NCBI RefSeq assembly: GCF_023898315.1
Contig: NC_064625.1
Span: 101,046,269-101,110,268, forward strand
Length of the DNA: 64,000 nt
DNA from: Schistocerca nitens
Lineage: Eukaryota; Arthropoda; Insecta; Orthoptera; Acrididae
Direction of reading: 5' to 3'
Part shown: piece after piece, positions 1-10,948 of the stretch
How positions within the stretch are numbered: the stretch's first letter is position 1
How the letters are laid out: every line of letters begins with the position of its first letter
The notes under the pieces: model-generated
Databases searched by the model: none
What the model was told of the DNA's origin: nothing
The model's input: the letters and a program-made list of their open reading frames with translations, nothing else
Program-made: the position numbers and the translations under genes

Positions 1-351
1 CCTTTCAGTCGGTGTTGGTTTGAAAGAGATACCGATGTATGAAACTTGGGTTACTGTTTGTTGACATTCATCGTCAGTCGTTACAGGAAGCAGATGGCGC
101 TGCAGACGCGGTCTCATGGGCCTTGCACTGACAGCTAGCACCATCTGTAGACAAATTTCGGTTTCATACTTCTACACCTGGTAAAACACTCATTCAAACT
201 GTGAACAGCCGGGCTAGATGGCCTCGTTTTCTTCCCGTCAACGGGTGGCAGTACTTTTGCCACTCTGGTTTACCAGTTTGCTTCCCCATTCGTGTACCCT
301 ACTCCGTGCTCTGCGCTCACTGGTAATACACCGCGTCCTGTACCAGCAGCG
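1..351. other. anonymous sequence
   Basis: No reading frame or repeat is recognised here. The words around 36-47 and 161-175 are weakly inverted (gtatgaaac against gtttcatac) and could be the worn end of a DNA transposon, but no element can be delimited. Confidence 0.3.
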
Positions 352-620
352 GTTTAGGGTTCAAATGGCTCTGAGCACTATGGGACTTAACTTCTGAGGT
401 CATCAGTCCCCTAGAACTTACAAGGGAACCTCCCCATCGCACCCCCCTCAGATTTAGTTATACGTTGGCACAGTGGATAGGCCTTGAAAAACTGAACACA
501 GATCAATCGAGAAAACAGGAAGAAGTTGTGTGGAACTATGAAAAAATAAGCAAAATATGCAAACTGAGTAGTCCATGTGCAAGATAGGCAACACCAAGGA
601 CAACGTCAGCTCACGAGCCC

Positions 621-685
621 AGTGGTCCCGTGGTTAGCGTGAGCAGCTGTGGAACGAGAGGTCCTTGGTTCAATTCTTCCCTCAA
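621..685 (+). other. tRNA-like block in left arm of TIR element
   Basis: The sequence runs through an A-box-like TGGTTAGCGTGAGCAGC and ends with a B-box-like GGTTCAATTC, spaced as in a tRNA-derived promoter. It is repeated in inverted orientation at 1122-1184. A functional tRNA is not claimed, because a full cloverleaf with closing acceptor stem is not evident. Confidence 0.5.
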
Positions 686-1121
686 GTGAAAATTTTAATT
701 TTTTATTTTCAGTTTATGTGACAAAACTCTTATGTTTTCATCACTTTTTTGGGAATGATTATCACATCCACAAGGAAACCTAAATCGAGCAAGGTAGAAG
801 AATCTTTTTACCCATTCGCCACGCGTACAAGTTAGGTGGGTCGACAACATATTCCTGTCATGTGACGCACATGCCGTCACCAGTGTCGTATAGAAAATAT
901 CAGACGTGTTTTCCCGTGGAGGAATCGGTTGACCTATGACCTTGCGATCAAATGTTTTCGGTTCCCATTGGAAAAGCACGTCCTTTCGTCTACTAATCGC
1001 ACGGTTTTGCGGTGCGGTCGCAAAACACAGACACTAAACTTATTGCAGTGAACAGAGACGTCAATGAACGAACGGACAGATCATAACTTTGCGAAAATAA
1101 AGAAAGTAAAATTTTCAGTTG

Positions 1122-1184
1122 AGGAAAGACTTGAACCAAGGTCGTCTCATTCTGTAGCTACTCACGCTAACCACGGGACCACGG
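1122..1184 (-). other. tRNA-like block in right arm of TIR element
   Basis: This is the inverted counterpart of 621-685. On the minus strand it reads GGTTAGCGTGAGTAGC followed by CTTGGTTCAAGTC. It has diverged at several positions but keeps both box-like words. Confidence 0.5.
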
Positions 1185-1523
1185 CGCTCCCGCGCTCAAA
1201 TCGTCCTTGATGTTGCCTATCTTGCGCATGGACTACTCAGTTTGTATATTTTACTATTTTTTTCACGGTTCCACACAACTTCTTCCTGTTTTCTCGATTG
1301 ATCTGTGTTCAGTTTTTCAAGGCCTATCCACTGTGCCAACGTATAACTAAATCTGAGGGAGGTGCGATGGGGAGGTTCCCTTGTTAGAACTACTTAAACT
1401 TAACTAACCTAAGGACATCACACACACATACAAACCAGAGGCAGAATTCGAACCTGCGACCGTAGCGGTCGCGCGGTTCCAGACTGAAGCGCCTAGAACC
1501 TCTCGGTCACAACGGCCGGCGCT

Positions 1524-1959
1524 GTTTAGGGCCTGCCTGTACTTGTCCACCGCGGCGTTCCGGGCCACAGCACAAGGTGTAAGTGTCCTGGTGTTCAATG
1601 CACATTTCTTTACCCAGGCAGTCGTCTGTAGTGTTGTCTGGTGTCAGTTTGCCATTTACTTAGGTTTTACCGCACCTATCCTGACCGCTGTTTTCTATAA
1701 TGTTATGTGGAACTTCTTTTTTGCTTTTTTAGGAGTACTACTGCATGTAAATACTATTATTAGCTCCGGTCTCTTGTTAATTTTCAATATCACGCCTGAT
1801 AAGGTGCATGTAAGAGTCCAAAACTGGTCTGTTCTGACTACTGAAAAATGAAAAGAAACTTACAGCTGAAGCGGTATTTTCTACCTCTGCTGTAATGCTC
1901 AGTTGCGGATGTTCCTCCAGCAGGATTTTTTGCCGTTTACAAAAGAAGAAGTGACTTCA
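1524..1959. other. anonymous sequence
   Basis: A 102-codon open frame (1543-1851, plus) is hydrophobic and low in complexity. It matches no family I recognise and is probably chance. Confidence 0.3.
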
Positions 1960-1972
1960 GGCGCCCATCCAA

Positions 1973-2162
1973 AAAATTGTTCAAATGGCTCTAAGCCCTG
2001 TGGGACTTAACATCTGAGGTCATCAGTCCCCTAGACTTAGAACTGCTTTAACCTAACGACATCACACACATCCATGCCCGAGGCAGGATTCGAACCTGCG
2101 ACCGTAGCAGCAGCGCGGTTCCGGACTGAAGCGCCTAGAACCGCTCGGCCACAGCGGCCGGC
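1973..2162 (-). mobile_element. SINE-A with 13-bp TSD
   Basis: A complete minus-strand copy: tail word ggctctaagccctgtggg, then gaggtcatcagtcccctag, then the tRNA-like head with ggattcgaacctgcgac, ending cggccggc. The flanks ggcgcccatccaa at 1960-1972 and 2163-2175 are identical, giving a perfect 13-bp duplication. The stretch around 2050 is slightly shortened relative to other copies. Confidence 0.93.
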
Positions 2163-2289
2163 GGCGCCCATCCAAGATATTTTAAGTTTGTTAACTCGCT
2201 CTAGTTTACCGACTTGCGTTTTTATGTATTTTGGTGCCTTTTTTCATTTTTCTTATGAATTCAGCATTTTTTTCAGCTGAGATTCTGAG

Positions 2290-2690
2290 AGCACTTCTAT
2301 AGACTACCCTTTCCGAAAATTTATTCGAGTAACTGTTTCTGTCAGACTTTCTGAAAGTACTGAAAAATATCTTCATAGGCTGGGCAGAGTTTTTGATATG
2401 ATTGCCAGAGTTCTTGGCTCAGACTCGTGGTTTTTTTAGCTTCAAATAAGAGATCTTTATCATTTTTTTCTAAAACACTGTTAAACAATAAAGGTGATAA
2501 ATCGGCCCTTGTCTAACACCAGTTTTTATTTCAAATACTTGAGATATTACTCTCACAAATGTAGCTTTAGATATCGTTTCTGTTCGAGTTTCACGAATTA
2601 CGTTTTCTGGTTTTGCTTTAATGTATTATTACTTTTTTTAATTCATGTCAGTAGGACTACATCTTGTCAGCAGCTCAGATGAGAAATATG
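2290..2690 (-). pseudogene. non-LTR retrotransposon RT fragment (degenerate)
   Basis: Minus-strand translation gives pieces of a reverse transcriptase finger/palm: KATFVRVISQVFEIKTGVRQG in one frame, then DLSPLLFNSVLEK in another. This recalls the canonical GVRQG...LSPLLFN motif. At least one frameshift lies between them, so it is a dead fragment. The clade cannot be set from so little sequence. Confidence 0.6.
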
Positions 2691-2790
2691 TTTTATGGAT
2701 TCAGTAATTTATGGTGACCACAGGTCTTCAAAAGACTGAGCGTATAGGCTGTCCCGAGTTTCTCAGTACCAGCCTCCGAGGTTCTGGAAA

Positions 2791-2986
2791 TGGTTCAAAT
2801 GGCTCTGAGCACTTGGGACTTAACTTCTGAGGTCATCAGTCCCCAAGAACTTAGAATTACTTAAACGTAACTAACCTAAGGACATAACACACAGCCATGC
2901 CCGAAGCAGGATTCGAACCTGCGACCGTAGCGGTCGCGCGGTTCCAGACTGAAGCGCCTAGAACCCCTCGGCCACACCGGCCGGCC
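2791..2986 (-). mobile_element. SINE-A
   Basis: A full copy on the minus strand with the usual tail (gaggtcatcagtccccaag), tRNA-like head (ggattcgaacctgcgaccg) and cggccggc terminus. A short possible duplication (gttctg) is imperfect. Confidence 0.9.
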
Positions 2987-2989
2987 TAT

Positions 2990-3420
2990 GTTCTGCACTG
3001 AGAAAGAAAGGTGATACTGGATTTTCCCAGACAGAAAACAGTGCATACAAACCGTCACCAAAGGCTGCCCGTGGAGCTCTGTTTGCGGACCAGAGTTGTG
3101 GGATGTTGGCTCGGAGCCACTACCGAAGCAGCTTCGCGATATGACAAGCCCAGAGGCTGCAAGGATAACCTGCTAATAATAGCTTTTACCGACACAAGCG
3201 CAAAACAAGAAGTAACAGAACAGGCAAGTTCTCTTAACACCAAACGATTGGTGTGTAGAAATAAATTGAAGATGGCAGCATACAAAACATTTTATATGTT
3301 GTTAAAAGGAACATTATCAAGAGCGAGAAACTCGAAGATCGGAATAAATTGCCAACGATAATACTCCGTTGGTATTCTGCTTCTTCTTTGCATTTTCACC
3401 GGATCGGCGTTTTCATATGG
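2990..3420. other. anonymous sequence
   Basis: Open frames on both strands (for example 3011-3361 plus) overlap and lack recognisable motifs. Nothing is supported. Confidence 0.3.
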
Positions 3421-3421
3421 A

Positions 3422-4459
3422 TTTGGCATTCTGAAGGTGGCAGGGGTAAAATACAGGGAGCGAAAGGCTATTTACAATTTGTACAGAAACCAGATGGCAG
3501 TTATAAGAGTCGAGGGACATGAAAGGGAAGCAGTGGTTGGGAAGGGAGTGAGACAGGGTTGTAGCCTCTCCCCGATGTTATTCAATCTGTATATTGAGCA
3601 AGCAGTAAAGGAAACAAAAGAAAAATTCGGAGTAGGTATTAAAATCCATGGAGAAGAAATAAAAACTTTGAGGTTCGCCGATGACATTGTAATTCTGTCA
3701 GAGACAGCAAAGGACTTGGAAGAGCAGTTGAACGGAATGGACAGTGTCTTGAAAGGAGGGTATAAGATGAACATCAACAAAAGCAAAACGAGGATAATGG
3801 AATGTAGACGAATTATATCGGGTGATGCTGAGGGAATTAAATTATGAAATGAGACACTTAAAGTAGTAAAGGAGTTTTGCTATTTGGGTAGCAAAATAAC
3901 TGATGGTGGTCGAAGTAGAGAGGGTATAAAATGTAGACTGGCAATGGCAAGGAAAGCGTTTCTGAAGAAGAGAAATTTGTTAACATCGAGTATAGATTTA
4001 AGTGTCAGGAAGTCTTTTCTGAAAGTATTTGTATGAAGTGTGGCCATGTATGGAAGTGAAAAATGGACGATAAATAGTTTGGACAAGAAGAGAATAGAGG
4101 TTTTGAACTGTGGTGCTACAGAAGAATGCTGAAGATTGGATGGGTAGATCACATAACTAATGAGGAGGTATTGAATAGAATTGGGGAGAAGAGGAGTTTG
4201 TGGCACGACTTGACTGGAAGAAGGGATCGGTTGGTAAGACATGTTCTGAGGCATCAAGGGATCATCAATTTAGTATTGGAGGGCAGCGTGGAGGGTAAAA
4301 TCGTAGAGGGAGACCAAGAGATGAATACACTAAGCAGATTCAGAAGGATGTAGGTTGCGGTAGGTACTGGGAGATGAAGAAGCTTGCACAGGATAGAGTA
4401 GCATGGAGAGCTGCACCAAATCAGTCTCAGGACTAAAGACCACAGCAACAACAACAACA
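3422..4459 (+). mobile_element. RTE-like LINE, 5'-truncated copy 1
   Basis: The translation starts in the RT (KVAGVKYRERKAIYN), then has RQGCSLSPMLFNLYIEQAV and the catalytic FADDIVIL box near 3676-3700. The frame stops at 3847, and the C-terminal part continues with frameshifts and stops (SITDGGRSRE region, then RRDRLVRHVLRHQG). The 3' end is a short CAA repeat (4443-4459), as in RTE-type elements. Two more copies lie on the minus strand at 40939-42800 and 52597-54717. Clade is inferred, and this copy is dead. Confidence 0.85.
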
Positions 4460-4649
4460 GTGGTAAGTGGCCACAGAGTTGTCAGATCTATTGTTTTTTG
4501 TAAAAATTATTTTAAAAAAATCTACTGGTCTGCTGCTGAAGAGCAAATAAAAGGGCAAATATAGTGGTGTTTTCATCACATTCGTGTCTATTCCTTCAAA
4601 GTAATTTTCATTTTGGCAAATATTAGTACACAAGTTGATTAGCTCTTTA

Positions 4650-5158
4650 TTTCTTGAGATTATTATTTATTTATTTATCGATTGGTTTCACAAGTGCAGA
4701 AAATCTACAGTGAAATGGAGTGTCCAAATGCGACAACCAGTCAAGAGCACTTTGAGTCACTTGAAGTAAAGTCCTCAGATCGCAGTCAAATGCTCGAAGT
4801 GGGCACTCTTTAACAACGTGATCTATTGTTTACTCCCGTGCTCCACAGTCGCACTCAGAAGATGGATGGAAACCCCACTTCTTCACGGTGTAACCACATC
4901 TTCCTTGGCCAGTCTTAATGCGGTTTAGCCTCAGCAGAATTTATCGTGGTATTCTAATTCCTCGATCTTCTTTGTTGGATCATGAAGTAGGCGAGAGTTA
5001 TTGGATGAATATTCGTCCCAGCGCTGTCGCCATTTGGAGGTCACGTCAAAAGAACCGATACTTTCTAAATAAACCCAGGGTGACATTGGCCACGACATTC
5101 ACAGCAGAGCAGTCATAACGCTACTGAACGATCACTGGCTGTTGGGAGAACGTGCGAT
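4650..5158 (-). mobile_element. LINE 3' fragment with CDCG C-terminal motif
   Basis: The minus-strand translation contains LNRIKTGQGRCGYTVKKWG, then SSECDCG and TIDHVV.ECPLRAF, the Cys/His-bearing C-terminal region of several insect LINE polymerases. It has an in-frame stop. Its 3' tail is an ATAAATAAATAATAAT-type repeat, like the LINE at 6926-7842, so the two may be relatives. The mariner at 5162 interrupts or abuts its upstream side. Confidence 0.7.
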
Positions 5159-5161
5159 GTA

Positions 5162-6340
5162 CGAGGCGCGTTTGAAAAGTCCGTGCAAAAATAAAAACTA
5201 CTTACGTGTTTGGGGTAAACCTTTTTTATTTTTCGACATAGTCTCCTCTTAGACTTACACATTTCGTCCAACGCTGTTCTAATTTGTTGATCCCTTCCGA
5301 ACAATAGGAATTGTCCAAGTCTGCAAAATAGCTATTAGTTGCTGCAATCACCTCCTCGTTTGAATAAAATCTTTATCCCGCCCGCCATTTCTTCAAATTG
5401 GAGAACAAATAGCAGTCCGAGGGAGCCAAGTCTGGACAGTAGGTGTGTGCTGGTGCATTGTCGTGATGGAAAAGGAGTTTTTTGCGGTCCAATCGCCGGC
5501 GTTTTTCTTGCAGCTCGGTTTTCAAACGGTCCAGTAACGATGAATAATATTCACCTGTAATAGTTTTACCCTTTTCTAGATAGTCGATGAGGATTATCCC
5601 TTGCGAATCCCAAAAGACAGTCGCCATAACCTTTCCGGCTGAAGGAATGGTCTTCGCCTTTTTTGGTGCAGATTCTCCCTTGGTAACCCATTGTTTAGAT
5701 TGTTGTTTGGTCTCAGGAGTATGGTAATGTATCCATGTTTCATCCACAGTGACGAAACAACGCTTAAAGTCCTGCGGATTCTTCCTGAACAGCTGCAAAC
5801 CATCCTTGCAACACTTCACACGATTCCGTTTTTGGTCAAGCGTGAGCAATCGCGAAACCCATCTTGCAAAATATAATGTAGCCGTTCATTCGAGATACCC
5901 ACAGCACTAGCAATCTCACGCACCTTAACTCTTCCGTCATCCATCACCATATCATGGATTTTATCAATGATTTCTGGCCTCCACAGGGCGTCCAGAACGT
6001 TCAGCATCACTTGTACCCATATGGCCACTCCGAAAATTTTGAAGCACTTATAAACTGTTCTAATCGAAGGTGCAGAGTCACCGTAATGTTTATCATGCTT
6101 CTCTTTACTTTACTCTCCTGAGGCGTTTTGCCTTTCATGAAGTAATGGTTAATCACCACACGAAATTGTTTTTCGTCCAATTTTTGACAATCACACGAAT
6201 GACAAACACAAAGGAATAGACCAATATGGCTGAAACTTGGTGTGCGTTCTTTCCAAAGATGCTACTAACTAAACATCACCTCGATACGCGCCGGTGGTGC
6301 CATCTCTCGGACTTTGCACGGACTTTTCAAACGCCCCTCG
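5162..6340 (-). mobile_element. mariner element, 1179 bp, internally deleted
   Basis: The terminal inverted repeats start CGAGGCGCGTTTGAAAAG (left) and CGAGGGGCGTTTGAAAAG (right, complemented). TA lies at both flanks (5160-5161 and 6341-6342). The minus-strand protein pieces are mariner: an HTH with KVREIASAVGISNERLHYI, first Asp in VTVDETWIHY, second in FHHDNAPAHT, then PDLAPSDCYLFSNLKKW and the end GINKLEQRWTKCVSLRGDYVE. Between APAHT and PDLAPSD about 20 expected residues are missing, and frames shift near 5816-6028 and 5373. It is inactive. Confidence 0.92.
5373..5849 (-). pseudogene. mariner transposase, catalytic part
   Basis: A 158-codon frame covers the catalytic core of the mariner above: DETWIHYHTPETKQQSKQW near residues 37-55, then FWDSQGIILIDYLEKGKTI, the second Asp in HHDNAPAH, and the third catalytic region LAPSDCYLF. 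Spacing from the second to the third Asp is shortened by an internal deletion, so catalysis should be lost. The HTH part is in another frame at 5816-6028. Confidence 0.9.
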
Positions 6341-6609
6341 TACATGTGCAGAGCAATCCTAAACTTAATCGCCACCGTTTATGACTCCCACTACAATTAG
6401 GTTTCGGACATCCCTTCTACGAATTCCTCATCCTAGAGACTTTTCTCTTATTGGCTCTAAGCACCGAGTCATGTTGTTCTAAGTATTCCATTGGTGCATA
6501 ACGTCGTAGCATTTTTGTTTTGCATTGTGGTACTCCGGTTGCTATAGGGTTGTCAGTCGATTGTCATTTTTTTTAATTTGTAGTTCACTGTTGCTATTTG
6601 AGTTTACAT

Positions 6610-8345
6610 ACTGTCATTTTATCATTTAGACGCTAGAAAATGGAGTGCCAAGTGGATAAATTTCCAATATATTCTTCTGTTTGAATTCAATAGTAGAGTG
6701 ACAGCAGCAGAGGCAGCCAGAAACATTTGCGCCATGTTTGGGGATTAATACCATTGGACAGAGAACAGCAAGAAAATTATTTTCTCGTTTTGAGGAGGAT
6801 CGTTTTGACATTAGTGACACTCCGCATTCAGGAAAACATCCAGAGTTTGATAAAGATTGTTTAAACGCATAAACCCACAATGATCCATGTCAGAGTACTC
6901 GATAACTGGCAAATATCATGAACTACCCAAAATATCTTGGTGTCATCCTGGATCGTACACTATGCTTCAAATAACACCTTCTTAACTTAGTTCAAAAGTT
7001 GAGGACTCGAAACAACATCCTCCATAAGCTATGCGGAACTACCTGGGGATCTTCAGCAACCACCCTGCGATCTTCAGCTCTGGGCTTGGTGTAATCAAGT
7101 GCTAAGTATTATGCATCTGTTTGGATGAACAGTCATCATACAATGCTTGTTGATACCCAGCCGAATACGACAATGCGCATAATATCTGGCGCAGTCAGAT
7201 CTACTCCAGTTTATTGGCTTCCACTGTTAACCGGTACAATGCCTCCTGATCTACGCAGACGTACTGCCCTTATGAGAGAATTCCACAAGATCTCCATGAA
7301 TTCTAACCTACCTGTGCATAGCGACCTGCCACTTTTAAATCGTAAGAGACTGAAATCACGTCATCCAACTCTGTGCGATGCTGCTAATATGGTTGCTAAG
7401 GATTTCAAACCTCTTGAAGAATGGAAAGGTCGGTGGGAGGCAGTGACAGATGTGCACCTGCATAATATCTTCTCAGGTGCTAAACTATCAAGTGGATTCG
7501 ACCTACCACGCAAGACCTGGACTACTCTCAACAGAATCCTTACCGGCCATGGCCGATGCAGGCATGCTCTCTTTAAGTGGAAGAAGCTGCCTGATCCAGC
7601 CTGTGACTGCGGGGCTCCATACCAGACTGTTCACCACATTGTCAGTGAATACAGGACTCGAGCCTATCACGGCGCCAAAGAGGATTTCCTGCTAGCAACT
7701 CCAGATGCAGTGCGCTGGATTGAAGGACTGGATATTCAGTTGTAAAGACAGACTTAAGCTTAATGTGTGTCGATATGTACATATGTATATGTAATTTAAT
7801 TTCATGATATGTCTGTATTAGCCATACGCTAAATAAATAATAATCATGAACTATGATCATTCCACCATCGTGTGACATTTGCACGCAATGGCGAAGGTTC
7901 AAAAGAAGATGTATGGATACCGCTAAGCCAAAACCACAAAAATCCGCGGGTGGCCTTATGTGCATCTCTGCTCGTTCGTCATTAACTGGCTCGTCAACAA
8001 CACCGCCCATTCATATCCTCTATCGTTACTAGTAACGAGAAATGCTATATTTATGCTAATATAAGGAAAAGAAAGGAAATGGTCGGACCAAAATAAAGCA
8101 GCGAGTCCCCGTACGAAGACCTGTGCACATCCACCAAAGATAATGTTATGCATCTCATGCAACAGAGAAGGTGTGGTCTGCTATTAATTGCTTCCCCGAG
8201 GTGTAATCATCATTACCGACATTTGCTCTCAACAACCGAGACGTCTTGCAGACGCAGTCCAAGGACAATGACCAGGAAGACTGCGTGAAGTGATGCCACT
8301 CAACAATAACGCCCGCCTGCATTCTGATAGGCAGACACAAAACAC
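6610..8345 (+). mobile_element. second mariner-like element, split by a LINE
   Basis: The first half (6640-6925) translates with frameshifts to an HTH region: AAEAARNICAMFG, then RFEEDRFDISDTPHSGKHPEF. After the inserted LINE (6926-7842) the same protein resumes with DVWIPLSQNHKNPRVALCASLL, RQQHRPF and IVTSNEKCYIYANIRKRKE. The expected first catalytic word is IVTGDEKW. Here the Asp has become Asn (8021-8045), and the element breaks off before the second Asp. No terminal inverted repeats were found, so both outer limits are approximate. Confidence 0.75.
6926..7842 (+). mobile_element. 5'-truncated LINE with 11-bp TSD
   Basis: Identical words atcatgaacta at 6915-6925 and 7843-7853 bracket the insert. 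The translation starts in the post-palm region of a LINE polymerase (NYPKYLGVILDRTL), has a stop near 7092, then a 206-codon frame to 7745 with CDCG...QTVHHIVSEY near its end. The 3' tail is aaataaataataat. The target lies within a mariner coding region, so the LINE is the younger of the two. Confidence 0.92.
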
Positions 8346-8831
8346 TATACAGGATGTAATATTGTGTCCTGCCCGTGATTTAATAATGTAGTATTTTCCT
8401 TTCCTATCGAAATATCAAAAGTTAAAGACATAATTAAATCTTTGTGCCAATTAACTGCGCTGCAAGTCAATGAATATGTACGCTCAGGATAATGAGAACG
8501 GCGTAGCATTATCATCTGTATTTTGTCCTATATAAGAATGCGCGCTCGTCTTTTCTTTCTCTCTCTTTAGTCGCGCGCCTTTCCGACAGCACCTTACGCT
8601 ATCAGACTCCTATATTCTTCCATTTTGTTTCAAATGAACTGAAATTGTATTTCTGTCAGGAATTTGTTTAGTTGTGTCATTATTATCGGCAGTTGCGATT
8701 ACGGAAATGACTTTACTATGAATATTTTTCTTTCGCTCCAGAATCGAGCTGAGATTACTGTAATTTCTACTACGTGTTTCGCCGAAATACGGCACAATTC
8801 TTTATTTTGTTCAAAACTATGAGATTAGTGT
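8346..8831. other. anonymous sequence
   Basis: AT-rich, with a pyrimidine-rich patch at 8550-8575. No supported feature. Confidence 0.3.
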
Positions 8832-8842
8832 TCGAGATGTCA

Positions 8843-9049
8843 AAAAAAAAAATGTTCAAATGTGTGTGAAATCTTATGGGACTTAACTGCTAAGGTCATC
8901 AGTCCCTAAGCTTACACACTACTTAACCTAAATTATCCTAAAGACAAACACACATACCCATGCCCGAGGGAGGACTCGAACCTCCGCCGGGACTAGCCGC
9001 ACAGTCCATGACTGCAGCGCCCTAGACCGCTCGGCTAACCCCACGCGGC
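8843..9049 (-). mobile_element. SINE-B (related head and tail) with 11-bp TSD
   Basis: It is flanked by tcgagatgtca at 8832-8842 and 9050-9060, a perfect 11-bp duplication. The head on the right (ccacgcggc end, ggactcgaacctccgcc B-box region) differs from SINE-A, but the tail keeps gggacttaactgctaagg and tcatcagtccctaag. A run of A lies next to the tail side. It is a separate subfamily sharing the tail module with SINE-A and SINE-C. Confidence 0.9.
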
Positions 9050-9060
9050 TCGAGATGTCA

Positions 9061-9485
9061 GATGTCTGTATAAAAAAACTTACTTTGTGAAGTAATAATT
9101 GCTTAATTTGGCATTTCCGCTTTCATTTCATAGGAACGGTTATCAATCCCCAATTAATAAAATGTTACAGATTTTGCTTTACTACATTTTTTCTTACGTT
9201 GTCAACGCGATACCCACGAAATTAATTTAGAACTGATCTGAATTTTCTCTCGAGGCGAGAAGACAATTTTCCATTCCCCTGAGATTTTAAGATCGCAAAC
9301 TAAACGTTTTTCCAGCACGTTAAGAGCCTACTGATCTTCATTTCAAACAACAAAAAAGGAAAAAAAAGATTAAGAAAGTGATTTGTGTATGCGAATGAGA
9401 TACTTAAATTCATTTTACTTTTCATTTATTAGCTTTCCTCCTGACTAATCAATTATTGATTACACATTCCAAAAAAATAACTTAT
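9061..9485. other. anonymous AT-rich sequence
   Basis: No reading frame or recognised repeat. Confidence 0.3.
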
Positions 9486-9531
9486 TAATATATTATTATT
9501 ATTATTATTAATATTATTATTATTATTATAA
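9486..9531. repeat. (ATT)n microsatellite
   Basis: ATT trinucleotide array with a few interruptions, immediately upstream of a LINE fragment. Confidence 0.9.
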
Positions 9532-10353
9532 GGAGTTGGGTTCCTTCCTCATTCACCTGATATTGCGCCCTCAGAACTACGATTCAAGTTTAAAAGAATA
9601 GTCTACCATGCAGTGGATAGATATGTACCCAGTAGAAAAGTTCATTATGAGAGAGATACTCCGAGGTATACAGTCACCGAAAGGGAACTTCTAAACAAAC
9701 AGAGATTACTACATAATAGGTCTGAAACTAAGTACAGAGCTACAGATAGAGAGAGAGATAGATGCTGAATGAAATACTCTTGGCGATTAATAGAGAAATG
9801 CTTGAATCCCTCAGTGACTACTGTAGCAGAATATTGTCGAAGGATCTTTCACGAAACCCGAAGAAAATCTGGTCGTATGTAAAGGGTGTTGGTGGTACAA
9901 AACTTAGTGTCTAGTCAGTTATGGACAAGGCAGTAACTGAAATTGAGAGTAGCAAAGCAAAAGAAGAAATGCTTAACTCTGTTGTCAAGTGATCCTTTGT
10001 ACAGGAAAACCCAGCACTATTCCCCAAATTTAATTCTCATGGATGAAACAAATATTAGTGTCACTGGTGTTCAGTAACAGCTGAAATCGCTAAAACTGAA
10101 CAAGGCTCCAGGCCCCGATTGAATTCTTATCAGATTCTATATGTCAAATTTCTGGCTAAGTTAACCACTGTGTTAAACATACGAGGTGTGGCTAGAAAAA
10201 AACCGGACTAGTACTGGTGAAACAATAAAACGAATGCAATAAGGTTGAAAGTCGCGTGGCCTGTCACGTGACTCTCGCTCCGCCTACTGCTCGAGTTTCA
10301 TCTGCCTCCTGTACTCAGTCTGCCCGTGGCGTCTGTTTTAAGTAGTTGACGTT

Positions 10354-10662
10354 TTGTCTGTGCGTCGGAAAATGTTGAGTGTACAGAAAGAACAGCGTGT
10401 TAACATCAAATTTTGTTTCAAACTAGGAAAATCTGCAAGTGAAACGTTTGTAATGTTACAACAAGTGTACGGCGATGATTGTTTATCGCGAACACAAGTG
10501 TTTGAGTGGTTTAAACGATTTAAAGATGGCCGCGAAGACACCAGTGATGACACTCGCACTGGCAGACCATTGTCAGCAAAAACTGATGCAAACATTGACA
10601 AATTCGGTAAACTTGTTCGACACTTTCCTTGTCAACTCCTGTTAACTCAGACACTGCTCTGA
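10354..10662 (+). pseudogene. mariner transposase N-terminus, left arm
   Basis: A 102-codon frame with the paired HTH region only. It holds KSASETFVMLQQVYGDDCL and ends with DTRTGRPLSAKTDANIDKF before running into the loop. It lacks every catalytic Asp. The mirrored copy is at 10520-10948. Confidence 0.85.
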
Positions 10663-10948
10663 TTGTTAAACGGCGATCTTGTCGAACAAGTTTACCGATT
10701 TTTTCAATGTTTGCATCAGTTTTTGCTGACAATGGCCTGCCAGTGCGAGTGTCATCACTGGTGTCTTCGCGGCCATCTTTAAATCGTTTAAACCACTCAA
10801 ACACTTGTGTTCGCGATAAACAATCATCGCCGTACACTTGTTGCAACATTACAAACGTTTCACTTGCAGATTTTTCTAGTTTGAAACAAAATTTGATGTT
10901 AACACGCTGTTCTTTCTGTACACTCAACATTTTCCGACGCACAGACAA
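10520..10948 (-). pseudogene. mariner transposase N-terminus, right arm
   Basis: The minus-strand mirror of the left-arm frame, 142 codons, extending to SELTGVDKESVEQVYRICQ across the loop and back into the opposite arm. The family protein normally continues into a catalytic core that is absent here. Confidence 0.85.

Larger units (their letters stand above)
421..1383. mobile_element. non-autonomous TIR DNA element, 963 bp, inside a SINE
   Basis: The ends are inverted copies (CAAGGGAACCTCCCC on the left, its complement on the right). The inverted repeat continues imperfectly for about 290 bp per arm (421-710 and 1090-1383). The interrupted SINE reads ...gaactta at 414-420 and ttagaac... from 1384, so the duplication is TTA. 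A 3-bp TWA-type duplication is typical of PIF/Harbinger, but these termini are not classical for that group, so the superfamily is open. The middle (710-1090) has a 94-codon minus-strand frame of no recognised family. Each arm carries a tRNA-like block. Confidence 0.8.
360..1523 (-). mobile_element. SINE-A (tRNA-Leu-like head), split by a TIR element
   Basis: The tail half lies at 360-420 and the tRNA-like head half at 1387-1523. They are one SINE interrupted by the element at 421-1383. The head is on the right, so transcription would be on the minus strand. It has a B-box-like word read as gaattcgaacctgc on the plus strand and ends in cggccggc. The word gtttaggg occurs at 352-359 and again at 1524-1531, a plausible short target-site duplication. 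The head resembles a class II (Leu/Ser type) tRNA with a long variable arm. SINE-A is a label local to this annotation. Confidence 0.85.

Noticed and set aside
695-979. 94-codon minus-strand frame in the middle of the TIR element
   Set aside because: No recognisable motif and no support beyond being open. Kept only as part of the element description.
2074-2280. MPEAGFEPATVAAARF-type peptides at several SINEs
   Set aside because: These are translations of the SINE tRNA-like head, not proteins.
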